The notes under the pieces are model-generated. The model ran no database searches. It saw only the letters and a program-made list of their open reading frames with translations, and had not been told where the DNA came from. From Myxococcales bacterium (lineage in GTDB: Bacteria > Myxococcota_A > Polyangia > Haliangiales > Haliangiaceae): a stretch of DNA of 64,000 nucleotides. Positions 42,115 through 51,431 of the stretch are shown here, in pieces; positions within the stretch are counted from its first letter, which is position 1; every line of letters starts with the position of its first letter. The translations under genes and the position numbers were made by a program. The DNA is taken from positions 186,001-250,000 of the forward strand of contig JADKKI010000022.1 of the NCBI GenBank assembly GCA_016720595.1, read 5' to 3'.

Positions 42115-43631
42115 CAGTGCACGGCCCGCTCGAGCGTGGCGTCATCCGCCCGCTCCATCGCGGCTTCGATCTCGAGGGCGAGGCGATCGCGACCGATCGT
42201 CATCACGGCGCGGATCCTCCCACCCTCGCGATAGACCACGTGGGCATCGCGGGCTTCGAGATCGCCGTGGATCTCGGGCGTGTCGAACGCCTCCGCGTGC
42301 CCCACGTAGCCGAGCGTGACGTCGTGGTGCTGGCTCCAGAAGAACGGCACGTCCGCGCGCCACTTGCCCCCGAGCATCGCGCGCGCCGCGGCCTGACCGT
42401 GACGTACCGCCACCTGCCAGTGCTCGATCCGCACCATCTGGCCGCTCCACGGATAGCGCGCGATATCGCCGGCGGCCCACACCCCCGCGCACGCGCGGAG
42501 CTGCGCATCGACCACCACGCCGCGCTCGATGGTGAGGCCAGCGGCCGTGGCGAGCTCGAGGCGAGGCTTGACGCCGACGCCCATCACGACGACCTTCGCC
42601 GGCAACGCGCGACCATCGTCGAGGATCACGGCGTCGGCGGTGATCGAGGCGGGCTTGCGACCGAGCTCGAACACCACGCCCTTCGCCTCGTGGACGCGCC
42701 GCACGAACGCACCGACCTCCGTCCCGAGCACGCGCGCGAGCGGGACGGGCTCGGGCCCGACGACCGTGACCTGAGCGCCACGCGCACGCAGGGAGGCTGC
42801 GGCCTCGAGGCCGATGAAGCTAGCGCCGATGATCACCACCGGCAGATCCGCCGAGATCGCGGCCGCGATCGCCCGGCTATCGGCGAGCGTCCGCAGCGTG
42901 TGCACGTGCGGGAGATCGGCGCCGGGGAGCGGCAGCCGGATCGCCTCCGCCCCGGTGGCGAGGAGCAGCGCATCGTAGGACAGCTCGCGCCCGCCCTTCG
43001 TGGTCACGGTGCGCTCCTTCGGATCGAAGGCCGCTGCAGGATCGTCGACCACGTCGACCTCGATCCCGGCGAGCGCCTCGCGGGTCCGGAGGAACACCCA
43101 CTCCTCGGGCGCATTCCCTGCGAGGTAGTCCTTGGACAGGTTCGGCCGATCGACGGGATCGCTGCCCTCGGCGGTGAGCATGGTGATCATGCCCTTGTGC
43201 CCCTCGCCGCGCAGCGCCTCCGCGCACGCGACCCCTGCGGCACCTCCGCCGATGATCACGACCGAGGCCGGGCTCAGCCCTCCGGGCCGCACGCGCTCGC
43301 GCCGAGCACCGACGCGGAGCGTGCCGCCCTCGAGGGCCACGTCGTAGCAGGCCACCGGAGAGATCGCCGGGCCATGCGCGATCCCGGTGGAGAGATCGAA
43401 GCAGGCGTGGTGCCACGGGCAGCGGATCGTCCCACCGGCGACCAGCCCCTCGGCGAGCGGCCCACCATAGTGCGAGCAGGTGGCGCCGAGCGCGTGCACC
43501 GAGGCTCCATCGCGGACGAGGACGATCGCCTCGCCATGTGCGTGACCGAGGAGGGGCGTACCCTCGAGGAGCTCCGCGTCCAGAACTCCCTGCCCGAGAT
43601 CCGGCCCCGAGAGTGCGGCGGTGCTTCCCAT
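42114..43631 (-). CDS. Rieske-domain NAD(P)H oxidoreductase, AIF/AIFM3-like
   Basis: 505 residues. N-terminal Rieske 2Fe-2S domain (~15-105) with the ligands in CSHYGGPL and CPWHHACF. A pyridine nucleotide-disulfide oxidoreductase follows: FAD motif VVIIGGGAAGVACAEALRG near 125, NAD motif VVIIGASFIGLEAAASLRAR near 270, second FAD motif GVWAAGDIARYP near 400, and a C-terminal reductase domain. The same order is found in AIFM3-like and ferredoxin-reductase-type proteins. Electron partners are unknown; the linked CcmE points to respiratory or haem redox chemistry. Confidence 0.88.
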   Translation of the reverse strand: MGSTAALSGPDLGQGVLDAELLEGTPLLGHAHGEAIVLVRDGASVHALGATCSHYGGPLAEGLVAGGTIRCPWHHACFDLSTGIAHGPAISPVACYDVALEGGTLRVGARRERVRPGGLSPASVVIIGGGAAGVACAEALRGEGHKGMITMLTAEGSDPVDRPNLSKDYLAGNAPEEWVFLRTREALAGIEVDVVDDPAAAFDPKERTVTTKGGRELSYDALLLATGAEAIRLPLPGADLPHVHTLRTLADSRAIAAAISADLPVVIIGASFIGLEAAASLRARGAQVTVVGPEPVPLARVLGTEVGAFVRRVHEAKGVVFELGRKPASITADAVILDDGRALPAKVVVMGVGVKPRLELATAAGLTIERGVVVDAQLRACAGVWAAGDIARYPWSGQMVRIEHWQVAVRHGQAAARAMLGGKWRADVPFFWSQHHDVTLGYVGHAEAFDTPEIHGDLEARDAHVVYREGGRIRAVMTIGRDRLALEIEAAMERADDATLERAVH

Positions 43632-43651
43632 GGAAGCACCTTACCCCAGCG

Positions 43652-45853
43652 CTACTTCGGCATGTCGTTGAGGATGTTCAGACACTCGTCGACCCACGGA
43701 TCCTTTGCGAGGTTCTCGCGCCAGCGCGTGGTGCGGGCGTCGGGCTTGGCCCCGGGTGCCTCGTCGAGGCCCGCCACGGCGAACGCAGGGCCCGCCTTGT
43801 CGAGATCGGGCGAGGCCGCGTCGAGGGCGGTCCGGAGATCCTTGCGCCGCTTGTCCCAGGCCTTGCGGGACAGCGGGATGATCGTGTCGTTCTTGCGCGA
43901 GCGCAGGAACGCGGTGGCGGTGGCGACCTTCGAGAGTAACGGGTGCTTCGCGACCCGCCCCGCGCTCTTCAAGACGAGCGCCGGGGTGTTCCAGGTGCCC
44001 TTCCAGTCGTCGTGCGGTGCGGACGAGATCTTCGACCAAGGCAGGGCGTGCGGCAGCGACTGCTCGCCCGCATCGATGTGACCCGCGGGATCGGGCAGCA
44101 CGATGTCCGGCACCACGCCCTCGCGCTGGGTGGAGGAGCCGCTGACGCGGAAGAACTGCTGGATCGTCAGCTTGAGCACGCCGAGATCGAGCTGGGTGCC
44201 ACCGACGGAGTCCAGATCCGCCAGCGTCTGGACCGTGCCCTTGCCGTGGGTCGGGCCGGTGCCGACGATCAGGGCGCGCCGATAGTCCTGCAGCGCACCG
44301 GCGACGATCTCCGAGGCGGAGGCGCTGAAGTGATCGACGAGGACGATCACCTGGCCATCGAAGGCGAGGCCGCGGTCGTCGTCGGACAGGACTTCTTTTC
44401 GGCCACGGCTGTCCTGGACCTGGACCACCGGGCCGTGATCGATCAGGTGTCCGGTGAGATCGATCGCATCGCGCAGGATCCCGCCGCCGTTGCTGCGCAG
44501 ATCGAGGATCACGCCGCGGACCTTCTTCGCCGCGAGCTCGGAGAGCAGCTTGTGCACGTCCTCCGACGACGTCCGCTGACCGCTGCCGCTACCACCGTAG
44601 AAGCTCGGCAAGTGGATGTACCCGAACGCCGGGAGCCCCTTACGCGTCAGCACGGCGCCGCGCGCATACGCCTCCTCGATCACGATCACGTCGCGGGTGA
44701 TCGAGACCACCTCATCGGTCCCAGCGGGCTTGCGCACGCGCAACGTCACGACGCTGTTCTTGGGGCCGCGGATCATCTTCACCACGTCGTCGATCCGCAT
44801 GTCGAACACGTCGACGGGATCCTTGCCGCCACTCGCGACGGTCAGGATGATGTCACCGGGTCCGAGGCCACCCTGGCGCGCCGCTGCGCCACCGGGGATC
44901 AGTTCGATGATCTCGATGTTGTGGTCGCGCTCGCGCAGCGACGCTCCGATGCCCTCGAGCGAGCCGCTCATCTGGATCTCGAAGTTCGCCTTGTCGGCGG
45001 GCGGCAGGTACAGGGTGTGCGGATCGAGCGTGTTCGCGACCGCATTGATCACGTCGGTCGCGGCATCGAGGGCCACGGGCTTCTCGAGCCGCGCGAAGCG
45101 CGCCGCATAGGTCTTCGCGAGATCCGCGCGCGCCTTGGCCTCGCGGCCCTCCGCGGTCGGCGGGATCTGAGCGAGCGTGGGGTCGGGCGGGATCGGCTCC
45201 TCCTTCTTGTCCTTGTCCTTCGACGGCTTCGGCTTCGGCGGATTGAGGCGCTCCTCCATCGCTGCCGTGCGCTCGAGGACCTCGAGCTCGAGCCGCTGGC
45301 GCCAGCGCTCCTTGAGCTCGGACTCGGACTCCGCGGGCTTCAGCTTGTCCGAATCGGTCTCGAACGACTCCTCGTTGTCGAGATCGAACGGCTTGGCGAG
45401 CAGCTCGGCGACCATCTTGTCGACGACCGCGACCCGCGTGGTGAAGATCTTGTTGCCATCGTGGCCGAGGTCGAGCGACCCGGAGTTGAGCTCGTCGTCG
45501 ATCTTGTCGGCGTACTTCGCGAGCGCATCGCGATCGGCCTTGAGCAGGAACATCTTCCCGGCATCGACGCGGTCCATGTACGTGGCGAACGCCTCGCGCG
45601 AGACGGTGTCGTCGATCTTCTTGTGGAGGAGATGGCCTTGCTCGAGGAGCTCGAGCACGGTCTTGGACAGCGCCGCCTCGCGGGGATCGGGGCCGGGGAC
45701 GCTGGCGAGCGGGCCGCCCTTCGGCACCGGCGCCGACGCGACCACGGGCTTCGGGGCCACGGCATCGTGCTTGGTCTCGGCGGAGGCCGGGGCCTTCGCG
45801 GAACAGGCGGCCAGGAACAGCGTCAGGGACAGGCCGAGCGACAGGCGTCTCAC
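43652..45853 (-). CDS. C-terminal processing (tail-specific) protease, S41 family lipoprotein
   Basis: 733 residues. Signal MRRLSLGLSLTLFLAACSAK with lipobox Cys17, so it is anchored in the periplasm. Residues ~60-280 form the helical N-terminal region of long Prc/Tsp proteases (EAFATYMDRVDAGKMFLLKA, VINAVANTLDPHTLYLPPAD). A PDZ domain lies near 290-375 (LIPGGAAARQGGLGPGDIIL). The S41 catalytic domain has Ser near 508 in VDHFSASASEIVAGALQDY and Lys near 537 in GTGPTHGKGTVQ. It removes or degrades proteins from their C-termini and often trims cell-wall enzymes. The gene order shows no obvious substrate. Confidence 0.92.
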   Translation of the reverse strand: MRRLSLGLSLTLFLAACSAKAPASAETKHDAVAPKPVVASAPVPKGGPLASVPGPDPREAALSKTVLELLEQGHLLHKKIDDTVSREAFATYMDRVDAGKMFLLKADRDALAKYADKIDDELNSGSLDLGHDGNKIFTTRVAVVDKMVAELLAKPFDLDNEESFETDSDKLKPAESESELKERWRQRLELEVLERTAAMEERLNPPKPKPSKDKDKKEEPIPPDPTLAQIPPTAEGREAKARADLAKTYAARFARLEKPVALDAATDVINAVANTLDPHTLYLPPADKANFEIQMSGSLEGIGASLRERDHNIEIIELIPGGAAARQGGLGPGDIILTVASGGKDPVDVFDMRIDDVVKMIRGPKNSVVTLRVRKPAGTDEVVSITRDVIVIEEAYARGAVLTRKGLPAFGYIHLPSFYGGSGSGQRTSSEDVHKLLSELAAKKVRGVILDLRSNGGGILRDAIDLTGHLIDHGPVVQVQDSRGRKEVLSDDDRGLAFDGQVIVLVDHFSASASEIVAGALQDYRRALIVGTGPTHGKGTVQTLADLDSVGGTQLDLGVLKLTIQQFFRVSGSSTQREGVVPDIVLPDPAGHIDAGEQSLPHALPWSKISSAPHDDWKGTWNTPALVLKSAGRVAKHPLLSKVATATAFLRSRKNDTIIPLSRKAWDKRRKDLRTALDAASPDLDKAGPAFAVAGLDEAPGAKPDARTTRWRENLAKDPWVDECLNILNDMPK

Positions 45854-45904
45854 CCGATCACTGTAGCGCGCTGTGGTGGCCGAGGCCCGCCGGAGATGCC
45901 GCTG

Positions 45905-47020
45905 TTAGTGAAGGTCGTTGCGACGGGTGTTTGCATAGACGCCGATCGCGAGCAGGAGGCCCATCGCCGAGACCAGCATCCAGCCGATCGCGTCGGTGGG
46001 CAGCCAGTCGCTGTCCTGCGGCACGGAGATCGTCGGAGCGGACCGGGTGGTCGAGCGGTCGTCCGGACGGACGGCGGGCCGGATGGCCGGCGGCTTCACG
46101 GTGGTGCGCAGCGTCGGGCTCAGCACCGCATCGCCGAACCGCTCCGCGTTGGCCAGCCATGCCGCCGCGTTCTTGACGTAGCGCGCCGTCCCCGCGGTAT
46201 CCCACTTGTTGTAGAGCCGGGTGAAGCCGCCATCGAGGATCGCGCGGTGGCCGTCCTGGTCGTGATACGCGGCGACCAGATTGTTCGCGGAACCGTAGAT
46301 CAACGGATGCAGCTTGGGGCTCGGCTGGATCGTCGCGATCGTGATGCCCTCGTAGATATGCTCGAGGCCGGTGGTCAGGAGGTGGTTCGGGAGCAGGCCC
46401 GCGGTGGTCGCCGTCTTCTGCACGGGCACCGTCTGATCACCGATCAGGTCGCCCTTCATCGTGGTCCCGAACAGCGCCTCCGCGAGCACGTTGGCGTCCG
46501 CGTAGTACGGCTCGTTGTCGCCCCAGATGTAGACGCCGTGGCCCGCCTCGAAGAACTTCTTGATCACCGCGACGTGCTGGGGGGTGAGCATCCGGCGCTC
46601 GCTCGCGATCACCCACAGCTGCGATGCCTTGGCGAGCCCCTTCTCGAGCTCGGCCGGGCTCGGCGGCTGATTGGCCCACCGGTAGACCGAGAACCCCTTC
46701 TCCTTGAGCGCGGCGCGCGGCAGGCTGAAGTCGAAGTCCATCGTGTAGAGCTGGATCACCGCGACCGTCTGGCCATCGAACGCTCCGTCGATCGCGAGGT
46801 CGTGGTTGTTGCCCACGGCGTTACCGAACCGATCCTGCCCGGGGGCCACGGTGACGGTCTCGGTCCGCAGCGTTCCGTCCCTGTCGCGGTAGCTCCGCTC
46901 CACCTCGTCGACCGGGGCGTTCTGGCCGGCGGCCTTGTTGTACTGAGCGGCGGCGGTGCCTCCGAGGAGGACCAGCGCGATGAGGGTGAACGCGACTGCG
47001 GGGATCCGGACCTGACGCAT
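45905..47020 (-). CDS. Secreted single-pass protein with GATase/ThuA-like domain, unknown
   Basis: 371 residues from the ATG at 47020, chosen because the signal peptide MRQVRIPAVAFTLIALVLLG starts there; a frame start at 47071 adds a non-signal extension. The soluble part resembles the class I amidotransferase/ThuA-like fold (VAVIQLYTMDFDFSLPRAAL, SQLWVIASERRMLTPQHVAV, EAGHGVYIWGDNEPYYADAN, HRAILDGGFTRLY). There is no nucleophile cysteine, so it is probably non-catalytic. A Pro/Arg linker leads to a C-terminal transmembrane helix (AIGWMLVSAMGLLLAIGVYA) and a positive tail, so it would be anchored facing the periplasm. Function unknown. Confidence 0.65.
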   Translation of the reverse strand: MRQVRIPAVAFTLIALVLLGGTAAAQYNKAAGQNAPVDEVERSYRDRDGTLRTETVTVAPGQDRFGNAVGNNHDLAIDGAFDGQTVAVIQLYTMDFDFSLPRAALKEKGFSVYRWANQPPSPAELEKGLAKASQLWVIASERRMLTPQHVAVIKKFFEAGHGVYIWGDNEPYYADANVLAEALFGTTMKGDLIGDQTVPVQKTATTAGLLPNHLLTTGLEHIYEGITIATIQPSPKLHPLIYGSANNLVAAYHDQDGHRAILDGGFTRLYNKWDTAGTARYVKNAAAWLANAERFGDAVLSPTLRTTVKPPAIRPAVRPDDRSTTRSAPTISVPQDSDWLPTDAIGWMLVSAMGLLLAIGVYANTRRNDLH

Positions 47021-47223
47021 TGGGGGATCAACGCAGGACGATGCCGAACGTTCTGTAAGGATGCGCCCCAAGGCTCGCGCAGAGCCTGGTGTCGCAGCAC
47101 GGCGCCGCAGGCGGCACGTCCAACGAATCCGGTCAGTTGTGACATGACGACCGCCGGTGCGCGAACGTCCGATCCAGGTGCGCGGTCGCGCGAGTTAGCT
47201 GGCACAATGGCGAGGTCGGGGTG

Positions 47224-48636
47224 ATGAAGCGCATCGGTGAGATCTTGGTCGAGCGCGGATGGGTAGATGCTGCGGTCTGCTTGCGCGCCCTCGCGAAGCA
47301 GCGAGAGTTCCCACGCCGCCTGTGCTCACTCTTGATCGCCGGTGGCGTGCTCGAGGTCGATCAGGCGTCGCGTGCGCTCGGCGAACAGCACGGTGTGCCG
47401 GCGGTGTTGCAGAAGCACCTCGATCATCGCGATCTGTCGCTCGCGGCGCTGATCCCCGCCGAGCTCGCGCGCGCGTGGTGGGTGCTGCCGATCGGCCGGA
47501 TGGGGAATGGCGATCTGATCGTGTGCGCGCGCGATCCGCAGCCGAGCGTGCTCGCCGCGCTGATGGCCGTGGTCGGCGAGACCATCGTGCTCGCCGTCGC
47601 GCCGGCATCCCAGATCGAGACGCTGGTCGTCGAGACCTACGGCGCTCCCGACGAGGACTTCGACGTCGACCTCTCGACCGGGCCGATCGTCTCTCTCGAC
47701 CTCGATCCGATGCCCGACGACGAGATGGCCGAAGATCCGATGGGTGGGCTCGGCAGCCTCGAGCTCGTCGAGCTCGACGATGACGGGGTCACCCGGGATC
47801 TGACCCAGAGCGGGATGATCCAGACCGGGGCTCAGTACCCCAACACGCTGCCTCCTTCGTCGGCGGGGATCCGCGTCCCGACCCTGCCGCCCGCGAATGT
47901 CAGCGCTCCCCCGCAACCGCCGCCGGCCGAGCCAGCCCGGGCCCGCGCCACGTCGGAGCCCCCCGCGATGATCCGCGACACACCACCGCCGCAGGCCGCG
48001 CCACCGCCGCACGCCACACCACCGCCGCAGCCCACGCCACCGCCGGTCCCGAAACGTCGCGGCGATCCCGAGGCGATCGCGGCGGCATACGCGGTGGCAC
48101 CCCCGAAGTTCGACCCGAGCACGATCGCGGTGGGCACCGAGCCCCCGCGCCGGAAGTTCCTCGCGATCTCGGTCAACCTTCCGGATACGTTCACCGCGCT
48201 GTCCTCGGCCCTCACCCGCGACGCCGCTACCGCCGCGGCGATGCGGTTCGCATCCGGGCGCTGGCGGGCTGCGCTGTTGCTCACGGTAAAGGAGAAGACC
48301 GCCCTCGGCGCGGCCGGGCACGGCAACCTCCTGACCGAGGATGTGGTCGCGGGCCTCGCGATCCCGCTCGGCGTTCCCTCCATCGTCTCGAGTGCCCTCG
48401 CGGCGAACGCGCTGACCATCGAACCTCCTTCCGATACCAGTCCCGTGCAGGATCGCCTCGATCGCCTGCTCGGCATGCCGCGGTTCCCGGCGGCGATCCC
48501 GATCCAGGTCGCCGATCGGCGGGAGTTCGTGTTCGTGATCGGCGATCCCACGACCGACGATACCGATGCGGCCACCGCGGACCTCGGGCAGCTCGCCCAC
48601 GCCCTCGGCTCTGCGTACGCACGCCTCGCCACCTGA
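47224..48636 (+). CDS. MshEN (GspE N-terminal) domain protein
   Basis: 470 residues from the ATG at 47224. Residues ~1-140 match the N-terminal domain of type II secretion/type IV pilus ATPases (MKRIGEILVERGWVDAAVCL ... VLPIGRMGNGDLIVCARDPQ), which in MshE binds cyclic di-GMP. No ATPase follows. Instead there is an acidic linker (DDEMAEDPMGGLG), a Pro-rich stretch near 220-280 and a C-terminal domain (~300-470, KFLAISVNLPDTFTALSSAL ... FVFVIGDPTTDDTD) that looks GAF-like. It may bind c-di-GMP and act as an adaptor. Stand-alone MshEN proteins are common in myxobacteria. Confidence 0.7.
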   Translation: MKRIGEILVERGWVDAAVCLRALAKQREFPRRLCSLLIAGGVLEVDQASRALGEQHGVPAVLQKHLDHRDLSLAALIPAELARAWWVLPIGRMGNGDLIVCARDPQPSVLAALMAVVGETIVLAVAPASQIETLVVETYGAPDEDFDVDLSTGPIVSLDLDPMPDDEMAEDPMGGLGSLELVELDDDGVTRDLTQSGMIQTGAQYPNTLPPSSAGIRVPTLPPANVSAPPQPPPAEPARARATSEPPAMIRDTPPPQAAPPPHATPPPQPTPPPVPKRRGDPEAIAAAYAVAPPKFDPSTIAVGTEPPRRKFLAISVNLPDTFTALSSALTRDAATAAAMRFASGRWRAALLLTVKEKTALGAAGHGNLLTEDVVAGLAIPLGVPSIVSSALAANALTIEPPSDTSPVQDRLDRLLGMPRFPAAIPIQVADRREFVFVIGDPTTDDTDAATADLGQLAHALGSAYARLAT

Positions 48637-48688
48637 GTGACGGCCAGGTGACAGCAGTCGCCGCGTAGAACGGATACGCTTGGCGTGG

Positions 48689-49960
48689 ATGGCCACTGCC
48701 CTCACGCACGCGCACCGGATGTGGCGCGCCAAGGTGTTCGCCGCGACCTGGCTGTCGTACGTCGGCTTCTACTTCTGCCGGAAGCCGTTCTCCGCCGCGA
48801 AGTCTGCGATCGGCCACTCCACCGGCTGGAGCACGACCACGCTCGGCAACATCTGGGCGGCGTACCTGATCGCGTACGCGATCGGTCAGTTCCTCGCCTC
48901 GGGGATGGGCACCAAGCTCGGCCCGCGCAAGAACGTGCTGATCGGGATGGGGCTCTCGGTGTGCGTCACCGTCGCGATGGGCGTGACGCTGTCACCGGCG
49001 ATCATGGCCGGGCTCGTGGGGATCAACGGCCTCGCCCAGGCCACCGGATGGTCGGGGAACGTCGGCACGATGGCCGGCTGGTTCCACAAGCACGAGCGCG
49101 GTCGCGTGATGGGGCTGTGGTCGACGAACTTCACCGTCGGCGCGCTGGCCTCGGGCTGGGTGATGGGCGCGGTGCTCGACATCTACGAGTGGCAGGCGAC
49201 GTTCTTCGTCGGCGCGGGCGTGCTCGCCGCCGTGTGGCTGCAGTATCTGCTGTTCCAGCGCAACCGCCCCGAGGACGTGGGCCTGCCGCCGATCGACGAT
49301 CCGGTCACGGAGGTCGATGAATCCAAGGAGTCCGCGCCGCGCGGCTCGATGAGCCTGTCGCGCACGGCCTGGATCAACCTGCTCCTGGTCAGCGGCTTCT
49401 ACTTCTTCGCGAAGTTCATCCGCTACGCCGTGTGGTCGTGGGCGGCGTTCTTCCTCACGCGCAACTACGGCCTCTCCGACACCCGCGCGAACGTGTACGC
49501 GACGGTGTTCGAGGTCATGGGGCTGCCCGGCGTGTTCCTCACCGGCTGGGTCTCCGACAAGTACTTCGGCAGCAAGCGCGCGGGCGTGGCCCTGATCATG
49601 ATGCTCGGGATGACCGCGTCGGCCGGCGCGTTGATCGCGTTCGGCGGGACCAGCGTCACCGTGTTCGTCGTGCTGCTCGGCGCCGTCGGTTTCACGCTGT
49701 TCGGCCCCGATGCGCTGCTCAGCGGCGCAGGCGCGATGGACATCGGTGGCCGGCACGCTGCGACCTTCGCCACCGGCGTGATCGCCGGCTTCGGCGCGCT
49801 CGGTCCGGTGGTCCAGGAGCTCGTGATCTCCCGCATGTACGACTCCAAGGGCGGAGACCTCGGCCCGGTGTTCATCCTGCTGTTCATCAGCGCGGCGCTC
49901 GCCTCCCTGTTCTGCCTCGTGCTCGTCCTGCGCAACCGCAACGGTGGCAAGGGGATCTGA
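48689..49960 (+). CDS. Organophosphate:phosphate antiporter (OPA) family MFS transporter
   Basis: 423 residues, twelve transmembrane helices in two halves with a central charged loop near 195-215. The OPA signature is clear near the N-terminus (SYVGFYFCRKPFSAAK), followed by YLIAYAIGQFLASGMGTKLG and the helix 4-5 region GLAQATGWSGNVGTMAGWF. GlpT and UhpT in this family exchange glycerol-3-phosphate or hexose-phosphates for phosphate across the inner membrane. The substrate of this one is not fixed by sequence, and no glycerol or UhpABC genes are adjacent. The start is the ATG at 48689, inside a slightly longer frame. Confidence 0.88.
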   Translation: MATALTHAHRMWRAKVFAATWLSYVGFYFCRKPFSAAKSAIGHSTGWSTTTLGNIWAAYLIAYAIGQFLASGMGTKLGPRKNVLIGMGLSVCVTVAMGVTLSPAIMAGLVGINGLAQATGWSGNVGTMAGWFHKHERGRVMGLWSTNFTVGALASGWVMGAVLDIYEWQATFFVGAGVLAAVWLQYLLFQRNRPEDVGLPPIDDPVTEVDESKESAPRGSMSLSRTAWINLLLVSGFYFFAKFIRYAVWSWAAFFLTRNYGLSDTRANVYATVFEVMGLPGVFLTGWVSDKYFGSKRAGVALIMMLGMTASAGALIAFGGTSVTVFVVLLGAVGFTLFGPDALLSGAGAMDIGGRHAATFATGVIAGFGALGPVVQELVISRMYDSKGGDLGPVFILLFISAALASLFCLVLVLRNRNGGKGI

Positions 49961-49992
49961 GACGCCCGCCCGGTGTACGATGAGGGCGTCCC

Positions 49993-50928
49993 TTGCGCGT
50001 GCCGTCGATCCTCATCGTCCATCCCGATCGCAAGACCCAGCGGATCGTCCAGCGGATCCTCGGCGTCACCGGCTATCGCGTCGACATCGCGGATGACCTC
50101 GATCAGGGCATCCGCCTGATGAACAACCTGCAGCCGGTCCTCGTCGTCGTCGATGGCAGCGCCGTGCTGTCCGCGCGCGTCGGGGACTTCTTCGAGGCCG
50201 CGCGCGCACGAGGAGCCGAGGCGTGCATGACCTTGCTCGGCACCGCGGCCGTCGATCAGGTGCCGAAGATCCTCGGGATGGGGGCGGTGACCAACCTCCT
50301 CGTCCACGCCATGCCCGTGCTCGCCGAGGAGCTCACGATCACCGCGCAGAAGCTGATCAAGAACGATCTGTTCGGCATCGAGAAGTACCTCCTGTGGGGC
50401 ACCGACCTGACGACCATGACCATCACCCGCGCCAGTCAGCGCGCGACGCTGGTGGGGGACCTCTCGGAGCAGGTCCGCGCGCGCGGGCAGAGCGCACGGG
50501 TCGCGTCGATGGCGATGCTGGTCGCCGACGAGCTGATCTCGAACGCGGTCCACAACGCTCCGGTCGATGCGGCCGGGGTGCACTACCGCAAGGAGCTCGC
50601 CCGCGATCAGGAGCTCGAGCTGGACGCTCGGCACCAGGTCAGGCTGAGGTGGGGCTGCGACGCGCGCTACCTGGCGATCGAGATCACGGACCAGTTCGGC
50701 TCGCTCGACCGTGACACCATCCTCACGGCCCTCGCCAAGAACGATGTCCGCGAGTCGGGTGGAGGCGCCGGGATGGGGGTCGCCCTCGCCTATCGGTCCT
50801 GTGACCACCTCGTGTTCAACCTCGCCCCGGGCAAGCGCTCCGAGATCATCGCGTTGATCGACGTGCGACATCCACCCACGGAGCGCTTACCCGCATCGTC
50901 GTATAACGTGTTCGTGGAGCGAAGCTGA
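49993..50928 (+). CDS. Receiver-like domain fused to an ATPase (HATPase/anti-sigma-like) domain
   Basis: 311 residues from a TTG at 49993 with GAGGG upstream; a GTG at 49999 is an alternative. Residues 1-120 look like a response-regulator receiver (SILIVHPDRKTQRIVQRILG, VLVVVDGSAVLS). The usual acidic cluster is reduced (HPDR in place of a DD pair), so it may not be phosphorylated. Residues ~170-300 form a GHKL ATPase domain with ADELISNAVHNAPVD (N box) and GGGAGMGVALAYRSCDHLVF (G box), like anti-sigma kinases. Its stop overlaps the start of a STAS-domain gene (TGATG), a classic partner-switch arrangement. Confidence 0.78.
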   Translation: MRVPSILIVHPDRKTQRIVQRILGVTGYRVDIADDLDQGIRLMNNLQPVLVVVDGSAVLSARVGDFFEAARARGAEACMTLLGTAAVDQVPKILGMGAVTNLLVHAMPVLAEELTITAQKLIKNDLFGIEKYLLWGTDLTTMTITRASQRATLVGDLSEQVRARGQSARVASMAMLVADELISNAVHNAPVDAAGVHYRKELARDQELELDARHQVRLRWGCDARYLAIEITDQFGSLDRDTILTALAKNDVRESGGGAGMGVALAYRSCDHLVFNLAPGKRSEIIALIDVRHPPTERLPASSYNVFVERS

Positions 50929-51404
50929 TGGAGACCCGTGGACGCATGACCATCGACCCCCAGGGCGATGCCTTGATCATCGGCGGCGCCATCGATGAGG
51001 CCGCCGCGCTTCACGAGATGGTGACCCGAGCGCAGGGCAACCGGCTGGTCCTCGATCTCGGCGCCGTGACCTTCATCAACTCCCTCGGTGTGCGGGACTG
51101 GATCCGGATGCAGGCGGCCGCCCAGAAGGCGGGGCTCGATGTCGAGCTGCGCCGCGTGGCGGAGCCGCTGGTCCACCAGCTCAACATGATCATCGCCACC
51201 CGGGGCAACGCGGCGGTGACCTCGTTCTTCGCGCCCTACGCCTGTGATGCGTGTGGCAGGGAGGAGTCCCTCCTGATCGACGCCGTGGCCAATGCCGCCG
51301 GCCTGGTCAAGCTCGAGCCCCCTCCCATGACCTGCCCCGAGTGCGGGGCCGCCATGGCCTTCAACGATTTCCCCGAGCGTTACTTCTCGTTCTTGTCGTC
51401 CTAG
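50928..51404 (+). CDS. STAS-domain protein with C-terminal zinc ribbon
   Basis: 158 residues. Residues ~5-105 match the anti-sigma-factor-antagonist (STAS) fold: ALIIGGAIDEAAALHEMV, LVLDLGAVTFINSLGVRDW with the serine of the phosphorylation site (NSLG), and ELRRVAEPLVHQLNMI. The last ~55 residues add a four-cysteine zinc ribbon (CDACG ... CPECG). It overlaps the upstream ATPase gene by one base, so the two likely form a phosphorylation-controlled switch as in SpoIIAA/SpoIIAB. The ribbon is an unusual extra and could target another partner. No sigma factor gene is adjacent. Confidence 0.8.
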   Translation: METRGRMTIDPQGDALIIGGAIDEAAALHEMVTRAQGNRLVLDLGAVTFINSLGVRDWIRMQAAAQKAGLDVELRRVAEPLVHQLNMIIATRGNAAVTSFFAPYACDACGREESLLIDAVANAAGLVKLEPPPMTCPECGAAMAFNDFPERYFSFLSS

Positions 51405-51431
51405 CCACCCGGGTGGTGTTAAAGAGCGCTC

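Noticed and set aside
43943..47224. 1093-codon plus-strand open frame
   Set aside because: It lies antisense to the S41 protease and its neighbour; no recognisable motif and skewed composition.
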